The notes beneath the pieces were generated by a model that saw nothing but the letters and a program-made list of their open reading frames with translations, was not told where the DNA came from and did not search any database. 64,000 bases of DNA from Arthrobacter roseus (GTDB taxonomy: Bacteria > Actinomycetota > Actinomycetes > Actinomycetales > Micrococcaceae): NCBI RefSeq assembly GCF_016907875.1, contig NZ_JAFBCU010000001.1, positions 2,356,001-2,420,000 on the forward strand, written 5' to 3'. Both the position numbers and the translations under genes were made by a program. Positions 47,391-56,957 of the stretch are shown here, piece after piece; positions within the stretch are counted from its first letter, which is position 1; each line of letters opens with the position of its first letter.

Positions 47391-47960
47391 ATGTCTAATC
47401 TGCTCGCTTTTCCACAGCAATCGATCGAAACCTATCCCCTGGCCGCAGCCAGTGGCGAACCACGACCAACGATCCCACGAAGGACAAACGGATCACAGAG
47501 CTCCCCGCAGCCAGTAGGTGTAACACCGTTGGCAAACTCGAGACAGACCAGGGGACCTGCAATTGAACGGCGAACTATCGCAGCGGTTCCGCCACCTGCT
47601 CCGTGCATTGATGAAAAGCGCTTATCAGCGATAGCTGCCTCGGTGGGCCAAGCTGCCGTCGAAGTACTGGGCGGGTCTCGTCCGCTGAAGCAGATGTCAC
47701 AATGGCTCGACCCCAAAAGCTTCGAGCGCCTTCAGATCCGGACCTCGCTGGTAGACAATTTCAGACGCAGGTCCACGGGCAAGACGGACGTTCGCCTCCA
47801 CCGCGGTATCAGTGTCAGGTCCACTCGCCTCTGCCAAGTACGGGAAGGTGCTTATGAAGCTTCTTTGGTGGTAGCGGAACAGAGTCGCGTCCGCGCCGTG
47901 GCGCTCAGGCTGGAGCTTCGACGCGGCAACTGGAAAGTCACTGCACTGGAAATCGGCTAG
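47391..47960 (+). CDS. DUF6459 (Rv3235-like) family protein
   Basis: A 189-aa protein with a disordered Pro/Arg-rich first third and a conserved C-terminal domain starting near ERRTIAAV, containing AAVEVLGGSRPLKQMSQWL and ending AVALRLELRRGNWKVTALEIG. This matches actinobacterial proteins encoded beside secA (Rv3235 in Mycobacterium tuberculosis), whose function is unknown. GAGGAG lies before the ATG at 47391. It is convergent with secA, 14 bp apart. Confidence 0.85.
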   Translation: MSNLLAFPQQSIETYPLAAASGEPRPTIPRRTNGSQSSPQPVGVTPLANSRQTRGPAIERRTIAAVPPPAPCIDEKRLSAIAASVGQAAVEVLGGSRPLKQMSQWLDPKSFERLQIRTSLVDNFRRRSTGKTDVRLHRGISVRSTRLCQVREGAYEASLVVAEQSRVRAVALRLELRRGNWKVTALEIG

Positions 47961-47974
47961 ACCAATCTGTCTAC

Positions 47975-50710
47975 CTACTTGCGCCGCTTCTTGGATGGGC
48001 TCTTTGCCTTCGCCTTGTCAGACTTTTCGGCCTCTCGAGCGGCACTTCGAGAACGTTCCACTCGTGTATCAACTCCACCTTGGGAATTTGGGGCACTGAA
48101 TTGCAGACTCGCCGGTTTTTCGGGAGCATCCAGACCCGCAACCTTGAGATTAGCGCCCTGTAGAGCGCTCCGACCGTCTGTCACGCCCGGCAACCCCGTT
48201 GATGCAGGTGCAGCCGTTTCAACCTGAAGGTTGAAGAGATACCCAATGCTTTCCTCGCGAATGGCCTCCATCATGGCCTGGAACATAATGAATCCCTCAC
48301 GCTGGTACTCGACCAGTGGATCACGCTGGGCCATGGCCCTTAGCCCAATACCTTCTTTGAGGTAGTCCATCTCATACAAATGTTCCTGCCACTTGCGTCC
48401 GATCACAGAAAGCACCACGCGGCGTTCAAGTTCGCGCATGCTGTCAAAACCTACGACAGCTTCACGTTCCTGGTAGGCGACTTCAGCATCAGAAAGTATT
48501 TCGCGATGCAAGAACTCAGGTGTGACTTCAGAGCGACCGCCAGCTTCCTCGAAAATCTCGGTTGGCGTCAACGCAATGGGGTATAGCGTTTTCAAGTTCG
48601 TCCAGAGCGCGTCATAGTCCCAGTCCTCGCTGCTCCCCTCAGTGGTAGCTTCTTTGACCATCGCGGTAACGACATCCTCAAGAAAGAAGCGCACCTTTTC
48701 GTGCAGGTCATCACCTTCAAGGATCCGCCGCCGGTCCCCGTAGATCGCCTCACGCTGACGATTTAGCACGTCGTCGTATTTAAGGACGTTCTTGCGCTGC
48801 TCCGCGTTGCGGCCTTCGACCTGACCCTGGGCATTCTCGATGGCTTTCGACACGATTTTAGACTCCAGCGCCACGTCGTCCGGCATATTGGAGCTATTCA
48901 TAATGCGTTCGGCAGCACCGGAGTTGAAAAGGCGCATGAGGTCATCCGTCAGCGACAGATAGAAACGCGACTCCCCTGGATCACCCTGACGTCCGGAACG
49001 GCCACGAAGCTGATTGTCGATTCGACGCGATTCGTGCCGTTCGGTGCCTAGAACGTAAAGCCCGCCGAGCTCGCGGATTGCCTGCTGCTCGGACTCCACC
49101 GCCCGCTGGGCTTCCTCAAGAGCCGCTGGCCAAGCCGACTCGTAGTCCTCCGGGCTTTCGGCTGGGTCAAGGCCCCGTTTCTCCAGTTCCGCAACGGCGT
49201 TGAATTCCGCGTTGCCACCCAGCATGATATCCGTACCACGACCAGCCATGTTTGTTGCCACGGTTACAGCGTTCCTGCGGCCAGCTTGGGCAACAATGGC
49301 CGCCTCACGTGCGTGGTTCTTGGCGTTGAGGACTTCATGCCGGACGCCAGCCTTCGCCAACTGCTTGGACAGGTACTCGCTCTTCTCCACACTCGTGGTG
49401 CCAACGAGTACAGGCTGGCCCTTCTCGTGCTGCTGAACAATATCCTTGACGACGGCATCAAACTTCGCAACCTCGTTTTTGTAGATAAGGTCGGAGCGGT
49501 CAGCCCTTGCCATGGGCCTGTTGGTTGGGATAGCGACTACGCCCAGCGAATAGGTACCCATGAACTCTGCGGCTTCAGTTTCTGCCGTACCAGTCATGCC
49601 GGAAAGCTTTTCATACAACCGAAAGTAGTTTTGCAAGGTGACGGTGGCGAGCGTCTGATTCTCCGCCTTGATCTCGACGCCTTCTTTGGCCTCGATCGCT
49701 TGGTGCATACCTTCGCTGTAGCGGCGCCCCGCAAGGATACGGCCAGTGTGCTCGTCGACGATCATGACCTCGCCCTTGAGCACCACATAGTCCTTGTCCG
49801 GCTGGAACAGTTCTTTGGCCTTAATCGCGTTGTTAAGAAACCCGATCAAGGGAGTGTTCGCAGATTCATAGAGGTTGTGAATACCGAGGTAGTCCTCGAC
49901 CTTTTCTATCCCAGATTCAAGAACACCAACGGTGCGCTTTTTCTCGTCCACTTCATAATCGACCTCCGGCTTAAGCCGCTGGACAACTTTGGAGAACTCC
50001 GTGTACCAGCGGTTCACGTCGCCCGTAGCCTGGCCCGAGATGATCAGCGGGGTCCGGGCTTCATCGATAAGAATCGAATCGACTTCATCGACAACAGCGA
50101 AGTTGTGTCCGCGTTGTACTAGTTCGTCCTTACTCCACGCCATATTGTCGCGGAGGTAATCGAACCCGAATTCGTTGTTCGTCCCGTAGGTGACATCCGC
50201 ACTGTACTGCTCCCGGCGAACTGACGGATCCTGGTTGGACAAAATGCAGCCAGTCTCCATACCGAGGAAGCGAAATACTCGGCCCATCAAATCCGACTGA
50301 TATTCCGCCAGGTAATCGTTGACGGTAATGATGTGGACGCCCTTACCCGTCAGCGCGTTGAGATAGGCCGGGGCAGTGGCCACGAGGGTTTTACCCTCAC
50401 CGGTTTTCATTTCCGCGATGTTGCCCAGGTGCAGGGCGGCGCCGCCCATCAGCTGTACGTCGAAGTGACGCAAACCCAGTGTGCGCCCAGCGGCTTCCCG
50501 GACAGCTGCGAAGGCCTCTGGGAGGAGCGAGTCCAGGCTTTCACCGCCCTCGTAACGCGCTTTGAGCCTGTCAGTCTCAGCTCGGACCTCCGCATCTGAA
50601 AATTCGCGGAACTCGTCCTCAAGTACGTTGATGGCGTCCGCATAGTTCCGTAACCGTTTCAGCGTCTTTTTGTCGCCGGTACGAAGAACTCGTTCGAGAA
50701 GTGATGGCAC
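47975..50710 (-). CDS. secA: Preprotein translocase ATPase SecA
   Basis: A 911-aa motor that drives proteins through SecYEG. Walker A is MKTGEGKT (101-108), the DEAD-type box is [14 protein letters not shown], and NMAGRGTD and [13 protein letters not shown] are the conserved NBD2 motifs; [20 protein letters not shown]-type scaffold sequence ([20 protein letters not shown]) is present. The C-terminus is Lys-rich ([13 protein letters not shown]) and lacks the zinc-binding SecB site of proteobacteria, as usual in actinobacteria. It starts with GTG; GGAG lies nine bases upstream. It follows hpf on the same strand. Confidence 0.97.
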   Translation of the reverse strand: MPSLLERVLRTGDKKTLKRLRNYADAINVLEDEFREFSDAEVRAETDRLKARYEGGESLDSLLPEAFAAVREAAGRTLGLRHFDVQLMGGAALHLGNIAEMKTGEGKTLVATAPAYLNALTGKGVHIITVNDYLAEYQSDLMGRVFRFLGMETGCILSNQDPSVRREQYSADVTYGTNNEFGFDYLRDNMAWSKDELVQRGHNFAVVDEVDSILIDEARTPLIISGQATGDVNRWYTEFSKVVQRLKPEVDYEVDEKKRTVGVLESGIEKVEDYLGIHNLYESANTPLIGFLNNAIKAKELFQPDKDYVVLKGEVMIVDEHTGRILAGRRYSEGMHQAIEAKEGVEIKAENQTLATVTLQNYFRLYEKLSGMTGTAETEAAEFMGTYSLGVVAIPTNRPMARADRSDLIYKNEVAKFDAVVKDIVQQHEKGQPVLVGTTSVEKSEYLSKQLAKAGVRHEVLNAKNHAREAAIVAQAGRRNAVTVATNMAGRGTDIMLGGNAEFNAVAELEKRGLDPAESPEDYESAWPAALEEAQRAVESEQQAIRELGGLYVLGTERHESRRIDNQLRGRSGRQGDPGESRFYLSLTDDLMRLFNSGAAERIMNSSNMPDDVALESKIVSKAIENAQGQVEGRNAEQRKNVLKYDDVLNRQREAIYGDRRRILEGDDLHEKVRFFLEDVVTAMVKEATTEGSSEDWDYDALWTNLKTLYPIALTPTEIFEEAGGRSEVTPEFLHREILSDAEVAYQEREAVVGFDSMRELERRVVLSVIGRKWQEHLYEMDYLKEGIGLRAMAQRDPLVEYQREGFIMFQAMMEAIREESIGYLFNLQVETAAPASTGLPGVTDGRSALQGANLKVAGLDAPEKPASLQFSAPNSQGGVDTRVERSRSAAREAEKSDKAKAKSPSKKRRK

Positions 50711-50804
50711 GGGTCATTGCTCCAAATCTGATGCCGCCGGTTTCTGGCGTGTTTAGTCTACGTGAGAGACGCCTCAAGTCGCGTTTTAGTTCCGGTCAAG
50801 GCTT

Positions 50805-50842
50805 CGGCCCACCTGCCGCGCTGTCACCGGGCGGGTGGGCCG
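50805..50842 (-). terminator. GC-rich hairpin after hpf
   Basis: Arms 50805-50817 and 50830-50842 pair over 13 positions with one T/G exception (CGGCCCACC against GGTGGGCCG at the outer part) around a 12-base loop. It begins 18 bp past the hpf stop in the hpf-secA gap. No T-tract follows, so it would be an actinobacterial-type U-less terminator or an RNA-stabilising structure separating hpf from secA. Confidence 0.55.
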
Positions 50843-50859
50843 ACCATCATTTGCCGACT

Positions 50860-51558
50860 CTAAAGTGACACCGCAGGTTCTTCGGACCGGTAAGCACGAA
50901 GTTCCTCGTGCGGATCCTCACCACCTTCTGCACACTTGGCATCCAGGGTGATGACACCGTAGGTCCACCCGCTACGGCGGTAAACGGCGGAGGGAGCACC
51001 CGTTCCGGAATCCACGAATAGATAAAAAGCGTGACCTACCAGTTCCATGTTGTCCACGGCGTCGTCGAGACTCATGGGTGTCCCCGGAAATACTTTGCGT
51101 CGAATCAGTACCGGAGAGTCTCCTGCAGGTACATCATTGTCAATGACGTAGCCATCCGCAGACGCCGTTGCCCCATCAATGTCGGACGCATGTGGCAGTG
51201 CCCCTTCCTGCTCGGCTCCTCCCTGGCGTACTGACATCGGAGTGTGCCGGCCATGGTGCACTTTTCTGCGGTCTCGAGCGCGCCGGAGCCGTTCAAGCAA
51301 TTTCGTGTAGGCAAGATCAAATGCTGCGAATTTGTCCGCTGCAGACGCTTCAGCGCGGATCACCGGGCCACGCCCCAGGACTGTCAGCTCCACCGTCAAC
51401 GCCGAATCGCTTTGCCTCGCGTTGGGCTGCTTGGTGACCTTTGCATCAACTCGCTGCACCTTGTCTCCGAGTTGCTCAATCTTGTCCACTTTCTCGGCGG
51501 TGTATTCCCGGAAGCGCTCAGAAACGGCAAGGTTGCGTCCATTGATCATAAATTCCAT
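50860..51558 (-). CDS. hpf: Long-form ribosome hibernation promoting factor
   Basis: A 232-aa long-form HPF, which dimerises 70S ribosomes into 100S particles during stasis. The N-terminal RaiA domain (about 1-110: MEFMINGRNLAVSERFREY) is joined by a linker to the C-terminal dimerisation domain (about 165-225: MSLDDAVDNMELVGHAFYLF). GGAGG stands five bases before the ATG at 51558, which decides it over an in-frame start at 51576. A perfect 12-bp inverted repeat lies in its leader at 51589-51623. Confidence 0.95.
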   Translation of the reverse strand: MEFMINGRNLAVSERFREYTAEKVDKIEQLGDKVQRVDAKVTKQPNARQSDSALTVELTVLGRGPVIRAEASAADKFAAFDLAYTKLLERLRRARDRRKVHHGRHTPMSVRQGGAEQEGALPHASDIDGATASADGYVIDNDVPAGDSPVLIRRKVFPGTPMSLDDAVDNMELVGHAFYLFVDSGTGAPSAVYRRSGWTYGVITLDAKCAEGGEDPHEELRAYRSEEPAVSL

Positions 51559-51588
51559 GGTGCCCTCCAAAATCACTTAGGTGACACA

Positions 51589-51623
51589 ACAGCGACTGAA
51601 GAATATCTCCTTTCAGTCGCTGT
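51589..51623 (-). promoter_or_regulatory. Perfect 12-bp inverted repeat between comF and hpf
   Basis: ACAGCGACTGAA (51589-51600) and TTCAGTCGCTGT (51612-51623) are exact reverse complements around an 11-base loop. On the minus strand the loop contains AGGAG. It lies 31-65 bp before the hpf ATG and about 58 bp after the comF stop. There is no T-tract, so it may be a U-less terminator of comF, a 5' leader structure of hpf, or an operator. Confidence 0.6.
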
Positions 51624-51681
51624 CGACGGGTAGCTGTCTTCGTTGATGTACCCATACTCCAAGGTAGTCCACGGGTGCTGT

Positions 51682-52563
51682 TTATTCACCCCTTGGAAGC
51701 TGTGGATTTGCCTGATGTTGGTTTGACCTGCCAGTTCCGGCCGCGGCAGCAATGACGACGGCGCCGGCTACCAGGCCGCCAGCGTCTCGCAATGCACGGG
51801 TTACTTCGGCGATCGTTGAGCCCGTGGTGAGGACATCGTCCACAACCACGCAAACTCGCCCGGAGATAGCTGCTTGCCGGGACGCCTTGACACGCATAGT
51901 TCCTCGGACATTGGTGGCGCGTTTACGCTTGCCAAGACCCAACTGATTTCCACCTATTGATCCCCGAGGAAGTACTTGCTGCATCGCTGACCGCATCGTG
52001 TACCTCAACGGTGAGGCAATCGCGGTGCCAGCGGGAAGAAGACGCCATCGATGCGTGCGTCGTAGTAGCAGGCCGATGGGATCGTAGCCACGACGCCGAA
52101 ACGATTTGCCTCGGGAAGGCACTGGTATCAGCAGGATTGACGTCTCTTTCGTCCGATAATCCTGGATCCCACGATGGAGGGCGCCGGCCAAAGCGGAGAG
52201 TAGCGGCGAGGCGAGATCAGTATGGCCTCCATTCTTATAAGCGAGTAGGACTTGCGAAACCACGTCGCCGTAGACGCCAGCCGATGTGACTGCCAACGGT
52301 TCAAATCCATCGGCTGGGACCAGCCGGGGCGACCATTCACTCTCGGGGAGCGACGCGGCCTCGGATTCCGCACGGAAGGGACGAACCGTAGCCCGGCGGA
52401 AAATGATGCTGCAGCGATAACACAACGATGCATCGAGCGCGCCGCAGACCACACATTCTGTGGGAAAGAGCAGCAGTCCAAAACCACGTATGGCGCCGGT
52501 CACGTGGCGGACCGAGGAAGCCGCCGCCCAGAAATCCAGACGCCTCAACCAAGAATTCTCCAC
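51682..52563 (-). CDS. comF: ComF-family phosphoribosyltransferase-like protein
   Basis: A 293-aa ComF/GntX-family protein. The N-terminal CVVCGALDASLCYRC is a four-cysteine zinc knuckle, and the C-terminal phosphoribosyltransferase fold carries the PRPP motif VVVDDVLTTGST. ComF proteins are linked to DNA uptake in competent bacteria, but many actinobacteria carry comF only as part of the lpqB-comF-hpf-secA block, so a competence role is not implied. It starts with GTG and has no clear ribosome-binding site. A DnaA-box-like TTTTCCACA lies upstream at about 52615-52625 on the minus strand. Confidence 0.9.
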   Translation of the reverse strand: MENSWLRRLDFWAAASSVRHVTGAIRGFGLLLFPTECVVCGALDASLCYRCSIIFRRATVRPFRAESEAASLPESEWSPRLVPADGFEPLAVTSAGVYGDVVSQVLLAYKNGGHTDLASPLLSALAGALHRGIQDYRTKETSILLIPVPSRGKSFRRRGYDPIGLLLRRTHRWRLLPAGTAIASPLRYTMRSAMQQVLPRGSIGGNQLGLGKRKRATNVRGTMRVKASRQAAISGRVCVVVDDVLTTGSTIAEVTRALRDAGGLVAGAVVIAAAAGTGRSNQHQANPQLPRGE

Positions 52564-52639
52564 TCTATCTACAATGCCGTGCAGGGAGCGCCGTGCGCAT
52601 CCCGAAGTCTGTAGTTGTGGAAAACTTCAGGTGATCAGG

Positions 52640-54358
52640 CTAACCGGGAAAAGCCGGATCGCGGATTCCCGGTGTTCCCTCGACCCAGCTATTCCCGACG
52701 CGACTATAGATAGCCTTGTCCGTCTCGGCAAATATGTCCTGATCTCCTGTGCCTGCGCTTATTCCGCGCATTCCCTGCAGAGGTGCTGTCTCCTGGGGCG
52801 AAGATCCCAAAGTGATGATCTCAGCACTGACTGGAGCGTCGTCGTCGGCCGCCATGACAACGAACGTGGTTTCATCGACCCACTTTGCCGCGTCGACCGG
52901 GCCGCTCGTCCTGACCTCGTAAGGGGCCACAAGCTCACGTGGTACACCGTCCGAGGATCGTGTAATACCGCTCAACAGGACCTGACTCTGACCCGCCTGC
53001 TCAGCCACTATCAAGGCCCGCGCGCCATCGCGCGATATCCGTAACTCCTTGACGTCCCGGTCTCCCAACCACTCCGCCGAAAGGGTCACGGAGTTAGCGG
53101 ATCCTCCACCCGGGGGTAGCGCATGGACGCTGTACTGACCATCATCGCTGGAGTCCGCGTGCCACAACCAATTCATCGGGTCGAAGCTCGGCGCTGTCAT
53201 CGATTGGCCCTGGCTGACCACGCGAACGTCCTGATCCGGCGCCGTCACCAGAAGTTTGTCCTTGTCTCCGGAGAGAAAGGCCATAGTCTTCATGTCGTAG
53301 GAAATGGCCGGGTCTTTCGGCTTCCACGAGCGGATTGATGGAATGTCCGGAATAGCCACCGGCTGCGCGCCCCGGTAATAGGTTAACTCGTTATTCAGCA
53401 AAGCTATTTGGGTAATGCCCACCGAAGGACTCTTCACGACGGGGTCGGGGGTGTCAGCAACTTCGATAGACACAGGAGACTGTCCCGTTGTCATCTCCAC
53501 CGAATAAACCGTGTTCAACGACGAGAGGTTCTGCTCCAACTGCCGTTTCATCTGCAGCAGCCGTTCGTCTGTGGCGTCCTGCAGAATATCAGCAGAGAGG
53601 TCCACTGTTGCCTCACCGGAGGAAATGGGAACCGAGTTACTCGGCAGTGTGGTGCCCTCGGGGAATGCACTGACCACAGCGCCTTCTAGATACGGTGCTG
53701 GCCCGGCAAGCATGGTTTTAATGATGTTTGCGGTGACACCCTGTCGCTTGACGAACCAGCGGACATCAGGGACCCAATAGCGGTAAGTGCTGTTGTAGAA
53801 GTACAGGTTGTGTGACCGGAACAGGGTGGAGACACTACCTTCAGGAACCAGAATGCCGTCTGGGATTTCGCTGATCCTCCACTGGCCGCTGTTGTTCCTC
53901 GTGAGGTGCGCATCAATGGTTTCCGTGGTGCCAGCCGCAGTGTCACTGCGGATACCAACTTCATTGATCGAACCAACCACTTCGACCTGAATCTGTACAT
54001 TCTCATCCTTTGGGGTTTGGACCGTTTTGGGTTCAGCACGGTAAATGAGAACTCGTCCCTCCGGGCTCCACGCTGCACTGAGTTTCGGGCCCAGATACTC
54101 TCTGGCCACCTGGTAATCCTCCTGGACACCGCGCCCAGCAGCGATAAAGCCGTCAACGATTTCCTCGGGCGTAGCGTTCTCCGACGGTCCTCGGGGACTG
54201 TACGGCAAGGTAATGTCCAGTGATCCATCTTGAGGTGCGGCTGTGATCGTCCCCACCGGCCCCACCGTTGGAATAGCCGAGCATCCAGTCAGGCAGAGGA
54301 CGAGTGCCAAAAACACGATCGCCAGCCGCTGCGTAACGGGCTGTGAGTCAACGGACAT
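52640..54358 (-). CDS. lpqB: Lipoprotein LpqB
   Basis: A 572-aa exported lipoprotein that interacts with the sensor MtrB and tunes MtrAB signalling. The lipobox LCLTGC puts the lipidated Cys at residue 26. A GerMN-type domain in the first half (FIAAGRGVQEDYQVAREYLGP, then VVSAFPEGTTLPSNSVPISSGEATVDLS) precedes a beta-propeller-like C-terminal half. It overlaps mtrB by 11 bp. The order mtrA-mtrB-lpqB is the conserved actinobacterial arrangement. Confidence 0.96.
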   Translation of the reverse strand: MSVDSQPVTQRLAIVFLALVLCLTGCSAIPTVGPVGTITAAPQDGSLDITLPYSPRGPSENATPEEIVDGFIAAGRGVQEDYQVAREYLGPKLSAAWSPEGRVLIYRAEPKTVQTPKDENVQIQVEVVGSINEVGIRSDTAAGTTETIDAHLTRNNSGQWRISEIPDGILVPEGSVSTLFRSHNLYFYNSTYRYWVPDVRWFVKRQGVTANIIKTMLAGPAPYLEGAVVSAFPEGTTLPSNSVPISSGEATVDLSADILQDATDERLLQMKRQLEQNLSSLNTVYSVEMTTGQSPVSIEVADTPDPVVKSPSVGITQIALLNNELTYYRGAQPVAIPDIPSIRSWKPKDPAISYDMKTMAFLSGDKDKLLVTAPDQDVRVVSQGQSMTAPSFDPMNWLWHADSSDDGQYSVHALPPGGGSANSVTLSAEWLGDRDVKELRISRDGARALIVAEQAGQSQVLLSGITRSSDGVPRELVAPYEVRTSGPVDAAKWVDETTFVVMAADDDAPVSAEIITLGSSPQETAPLQGMRGISAGTGDQDIFAETDKAIYSRVGNSWVEGTPGIRDPAFPG

Positions 54359-56039
54359 TCGTATCCTCCGCGGAGGTCAGCGCTGAATCTCTGGATGTCC
54401 CTGGGAGTAGCGGAATCGGTGACTGTGTCAGGACTGTGCCCTGTTTTCTGGGAAGGGTCAGCCTGAAGCAGGATCCCCCTCCTGGGCTGCCCCATGCCTG
54501 GAGCCACCCTCCATGCAGTCGGGCGTCCTCTGTTGCGATAGACAGGCCCAGACCGCTGCCGCCCGTGGTTCGCGCGCGGGCCGGATCTGCCCGCCAAAAT
54601 CGATCGAATACGCGGGACGCTTCGAGTGCGGTCATACCAATGCCGTAGTCGCGAACCGTGACGGCGACAGCTTCGTCGTCGGAAGCGATGGTCACGTCAA
54701 CGGGGTTCCCCTCTGAATGTTCGAGGGCATTGAGGATGAGGTTCCGCACGATGCGATCAATTCGGCGCGGATCCATCTCCGCCAAGCAGGTGGACGCTGA
54801 AGAGACAATGTGCAGTTCCGCGCCGATATTATCTGCCAACGGCTGCGCTCCCTCAATAGCGTTGCGAACGACTCCGCACAGGTCCGCAGTCTCCGCTTCG
54901 AGGACCGCCGCGCCCGCGTCAAAACGTGAAATCTCCAGCAGGTCAGCAAGCAGAGCCTGGAATCGCTCAACCTGGTTATAGAGCAGCTCGGCGGAGCGTC
55001 GATTGACGGGGTCAAAGTCGCGGCGGGCATCGTGCAGGACCTCAGCTGCCATCCGCACGGTAGTGAGAGGAGTTCGCAGCTCGTGTGAAACGTCCGAGAC
55101 GAACCGCTGCTGCATCTTGGACAGTTGAGCCAGCTGCGTGATCTGTTCCTGCAAGCTGGCAGCCATGTGGTTGAACGATGCACCCAACCGAGCCACCTCA
55201 TCCTCACCTTTGACGTCCATGCGTTCCTCGAGGTGGCCGGCAGCCAGCTTCTCTGAAACGTTGGCAGCATGGCTGACTGGACCGACGACGGCCCGCGTGA
55301 CGAACCACGCAATAGTTCCGATGACCACCAGCAGAACCGCACCTCCGATCCACAACACGCCGTGAATCTCATTGAGGGTGTCCTGCAGGGAGCCAAGATC
55401 GTAGATCAGATACAGCGCATACTCAGTACGCTCCGGTGGCAACGTGACCTTTGTACCGAAGGCCAGCGCCGGTACCTCCCGGTTGCCATTGGACAGGAAC
55501 ATCGGCGACCAGTAATGGTTATCGCCCGTCTGCACCGCTTCCGTCAAGCGCCCGGGGATCTGGCTGCTCTTCAGTTGAATCCCGTCGGGTGCCAACCCTG
55601 TGTCACTCGAGTATGGCGACATGTAGTAATTCTTGTTTTCATCTCCTGGCAGCGGTGTCAACAGATACTGCCGAGGGGCCTCAGCCCCGGTCTTTTCAAG
55701 GATCCGTAGGGTGTCTTTGACTAGCCTGACCGTGGACTCACTATCATTGGCAGCCGTGCTGTTGAAAATCTCTCGGACGTCTGAGAGACCCTCACTGGAC
55801 TCCGCGCTCAGGGTCCGCAACCGTTCCTGGTAAAGCGCGCCCGCAATCTGGCTGGAGAGAAAAGCCCCGACACCTACGAGAGCCATGGCGGCGAGAGTAA
55901 TGGTGGCGACGACGGTCCGGAACTGCAATGAACGCCGCCACCGGTGAACCGTTTGCCCTCGCAGTTTCCCTATGCGTTCACGCAATCCCGACGGTTTGCG
56001 TCCCGCTTCTTCCGCTGGTGCGGACACCGCGGTGGACAT
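54348..56039 (-). CDS. mtrB: Sensor histidine kinase MtrB
   Basis: A 563-aa membrane kinase. TM1 is at about 41-63, an extracellular sensor domain runs to about 228, TM2 is 229-248, then HAMP (250-302), the phosphoacceptor SHELRTPL with His319, and a HATPase domain with N (ILNALEHSEG), DYGIGM and GGSGLGLSIA boxes. It phosphorylates MtrA and controls genes for wall remodelling and division. It lies 2 bp after mtrA and overlaps lpqB. Confidence 0.96.
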   Translation of the reverse strand: MSTAVSAPAEEAGRKPSGLRERIGKLRGQTVHRWRRSLQFRTVVATITLAAMALVGVGAFLSSQIAGALYQERLRTLSAESSEGLSDVREIFNSTAANDSESTVRLVKDTLRILEKTGAEAPRQYLLTPLPGDENKNYYMSPYSSDTGLAPDGIQLKSSQIPGRLTEAVQTGDNHYWSPMFLSNGNREVPALAFGTKVTLPPERTEYALYLIYDLGSLQDTLNEIHGVLWIGGAVLLVVIGTIAWFVTRAVVGPVSHAANVSEKLAAGHLEERMDVKGEDEVARLGASFNHMAASLQEQITQLAQLSKMQQRFVSDVSHELRTPLTTVRMAAEVLHDARRDFDPVNRRSAELLYNQVERFQALLADLLEISRFDAGAAVLEAETADLCGVVRNAIEGAQPLADNIGAELHIVSSASTCLAEMDPRRIDRIVRNLILNALEHSEGNPVDVTIASDDEAVAVTVRDYGIGMTALEASRVFDRFWRADPARARTTGGSGLGLSIATEDARLHGGWLQAWGSPGGGSCFRLTLPRKQGTVLTQSPIPLLPGTSRDSALTSAEDTNVR

Positions 56040-56041
56040 GT

Positions 56042-56719
56042 CTATCCCTGGCCAGCTTTATAGCCGACTCCACGCACTGTCAGCACGATCTCCGGGGCTT
56101 CCGGATCCTGCTCAATTTTGGAGCGCAGCCGCTGCACGTGAACGTTCACCAACCGGGTATCCGCTGCATGACGGTACCCCCACACCTGCTCGAGCAGGAG
56201 CTCACGGGTGAATACCTGCCATGGCTTGCGGGCCAGCGCCACCAGCAGATCAAATTCCAGCGGTGTCAGCGACACTTTTTTGCCCCCTCGAGTCACCGAA
56301 TGCCCAGCGACGTCAATGTTAACGTCGGCGATACTCAGCGTTTCAGGAGCCTTCTGATCTCCCGGGCGAAGCCGGGCACGGACTCGGGCCACCAGTTCCG
56401 CAGGCTTGAAAGGCTTGGGTACGTAGTCGTCAGCACCGGATTCGAGGCCCCGCACAACGTCGGAGGTGTCCGACTTAGCCGTCAACATAACAATCGGCAC
56501 ATCTGATTCCGCCCTGATCTGGCGGCAGACCTCGATGCCGTCCATGCCCGGGAGCATGAGGTCCAGCAACACAAGCTCTGGCTTCGAGTTGCGGAACACC
56601 TCGAGCGCGCTGGAGCCGTCGGCACAAAACACGGGATCGAACCCGTCATTGCGCAAAACGATACCGATCATTTCGGACAGTGCTTCGTCGTCGTCGACGA
56701 CCAGAATACGTGCCTTCAT
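56042..56719 (-). CDS. mtrA: Response regulator MtrA
   Basis: A 225-aa OmpR/PhoB-class regulator. The receiver has the acidic pair at 10-11, phosphorylated Asp53 in LLDLMLPGMDG and Lys in VPKPF; the C-terminal winged helix includes SLTPLEFDLL and LLEQVWGYRHAADTRLVNVHVQRLRSK. It is the first gene of mtrA-mtrB-lpqB. A direct repeat of AAGTCTGT with 11-bp spacing lies upstream at 56793-56811, in the divergent region shared with the plus-strand membrane protein gene. Confidence 0.97.
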   Translation of the reverse strand: MKARILVVDDDEALSEMIGIVLRNDGFDPVFCADGSSALEVFRNSKPELVLLDLMLPGMDGIEVCRQIRAESDVPIVMLTAKSDTSDVVRGLESGADDYVPKPFKPAELVARVRARLRPGDQKAPETLSIADVNIDVAGHSVTRGGKKVSLTPLEFDLLVALARKPWQVFTRELLLEQVWGYRHAADTRLVNVHVQRLRSKIEQDPEAPEIVLTVRGVGYKAGQG

Positions 56720-56792
56720 ATCTCCATAGTCTCTTATAGCGTCCCCGACGACCTACATCCGCCATTACGGTGAACGGGTGCGCCGCTCCGTC

Positions 56793-56811
56793 AAGTCTGT
56801 TAGAAGTCTGT
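56793..56811. promoter_or_regulatory. AAGTCTGT direct repeat, 11-bp period, upstream of mtrA
   Basis: AAGTCTGT occurs at 56793-56800 and again at 56804-56811. One-helical-turn direct repeats are the binding style of OmpR-family dimers, and the site is 74-92 bp before mtrA, so autoregulation is possible. The sequence does not match a MtrA consensus that I can state with confidence. Confidence 0.35.
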
Positions 56812-56957
56812 CATACAGGCTCGAACCTGTGCAGGGAACTCAACGTCTTGGCACACCCTCACGTTCCCGACATCGTGGGCGATTCCGGAAACTGCGTGAG
56901 GGAAACTATAGTCGAGACACTACGTCCACCAGTTCAGTCGGCGCTTCCAGGGGGATC

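Noticed and set aside
56815-56830. ACAGG-CTCGAA-CCTGT resembling a tRNA T-arm
   Set aside because: The loop has 6 bases instead of 7, and no anticodon arm, acceptor stem or CCA lies at the right distances.
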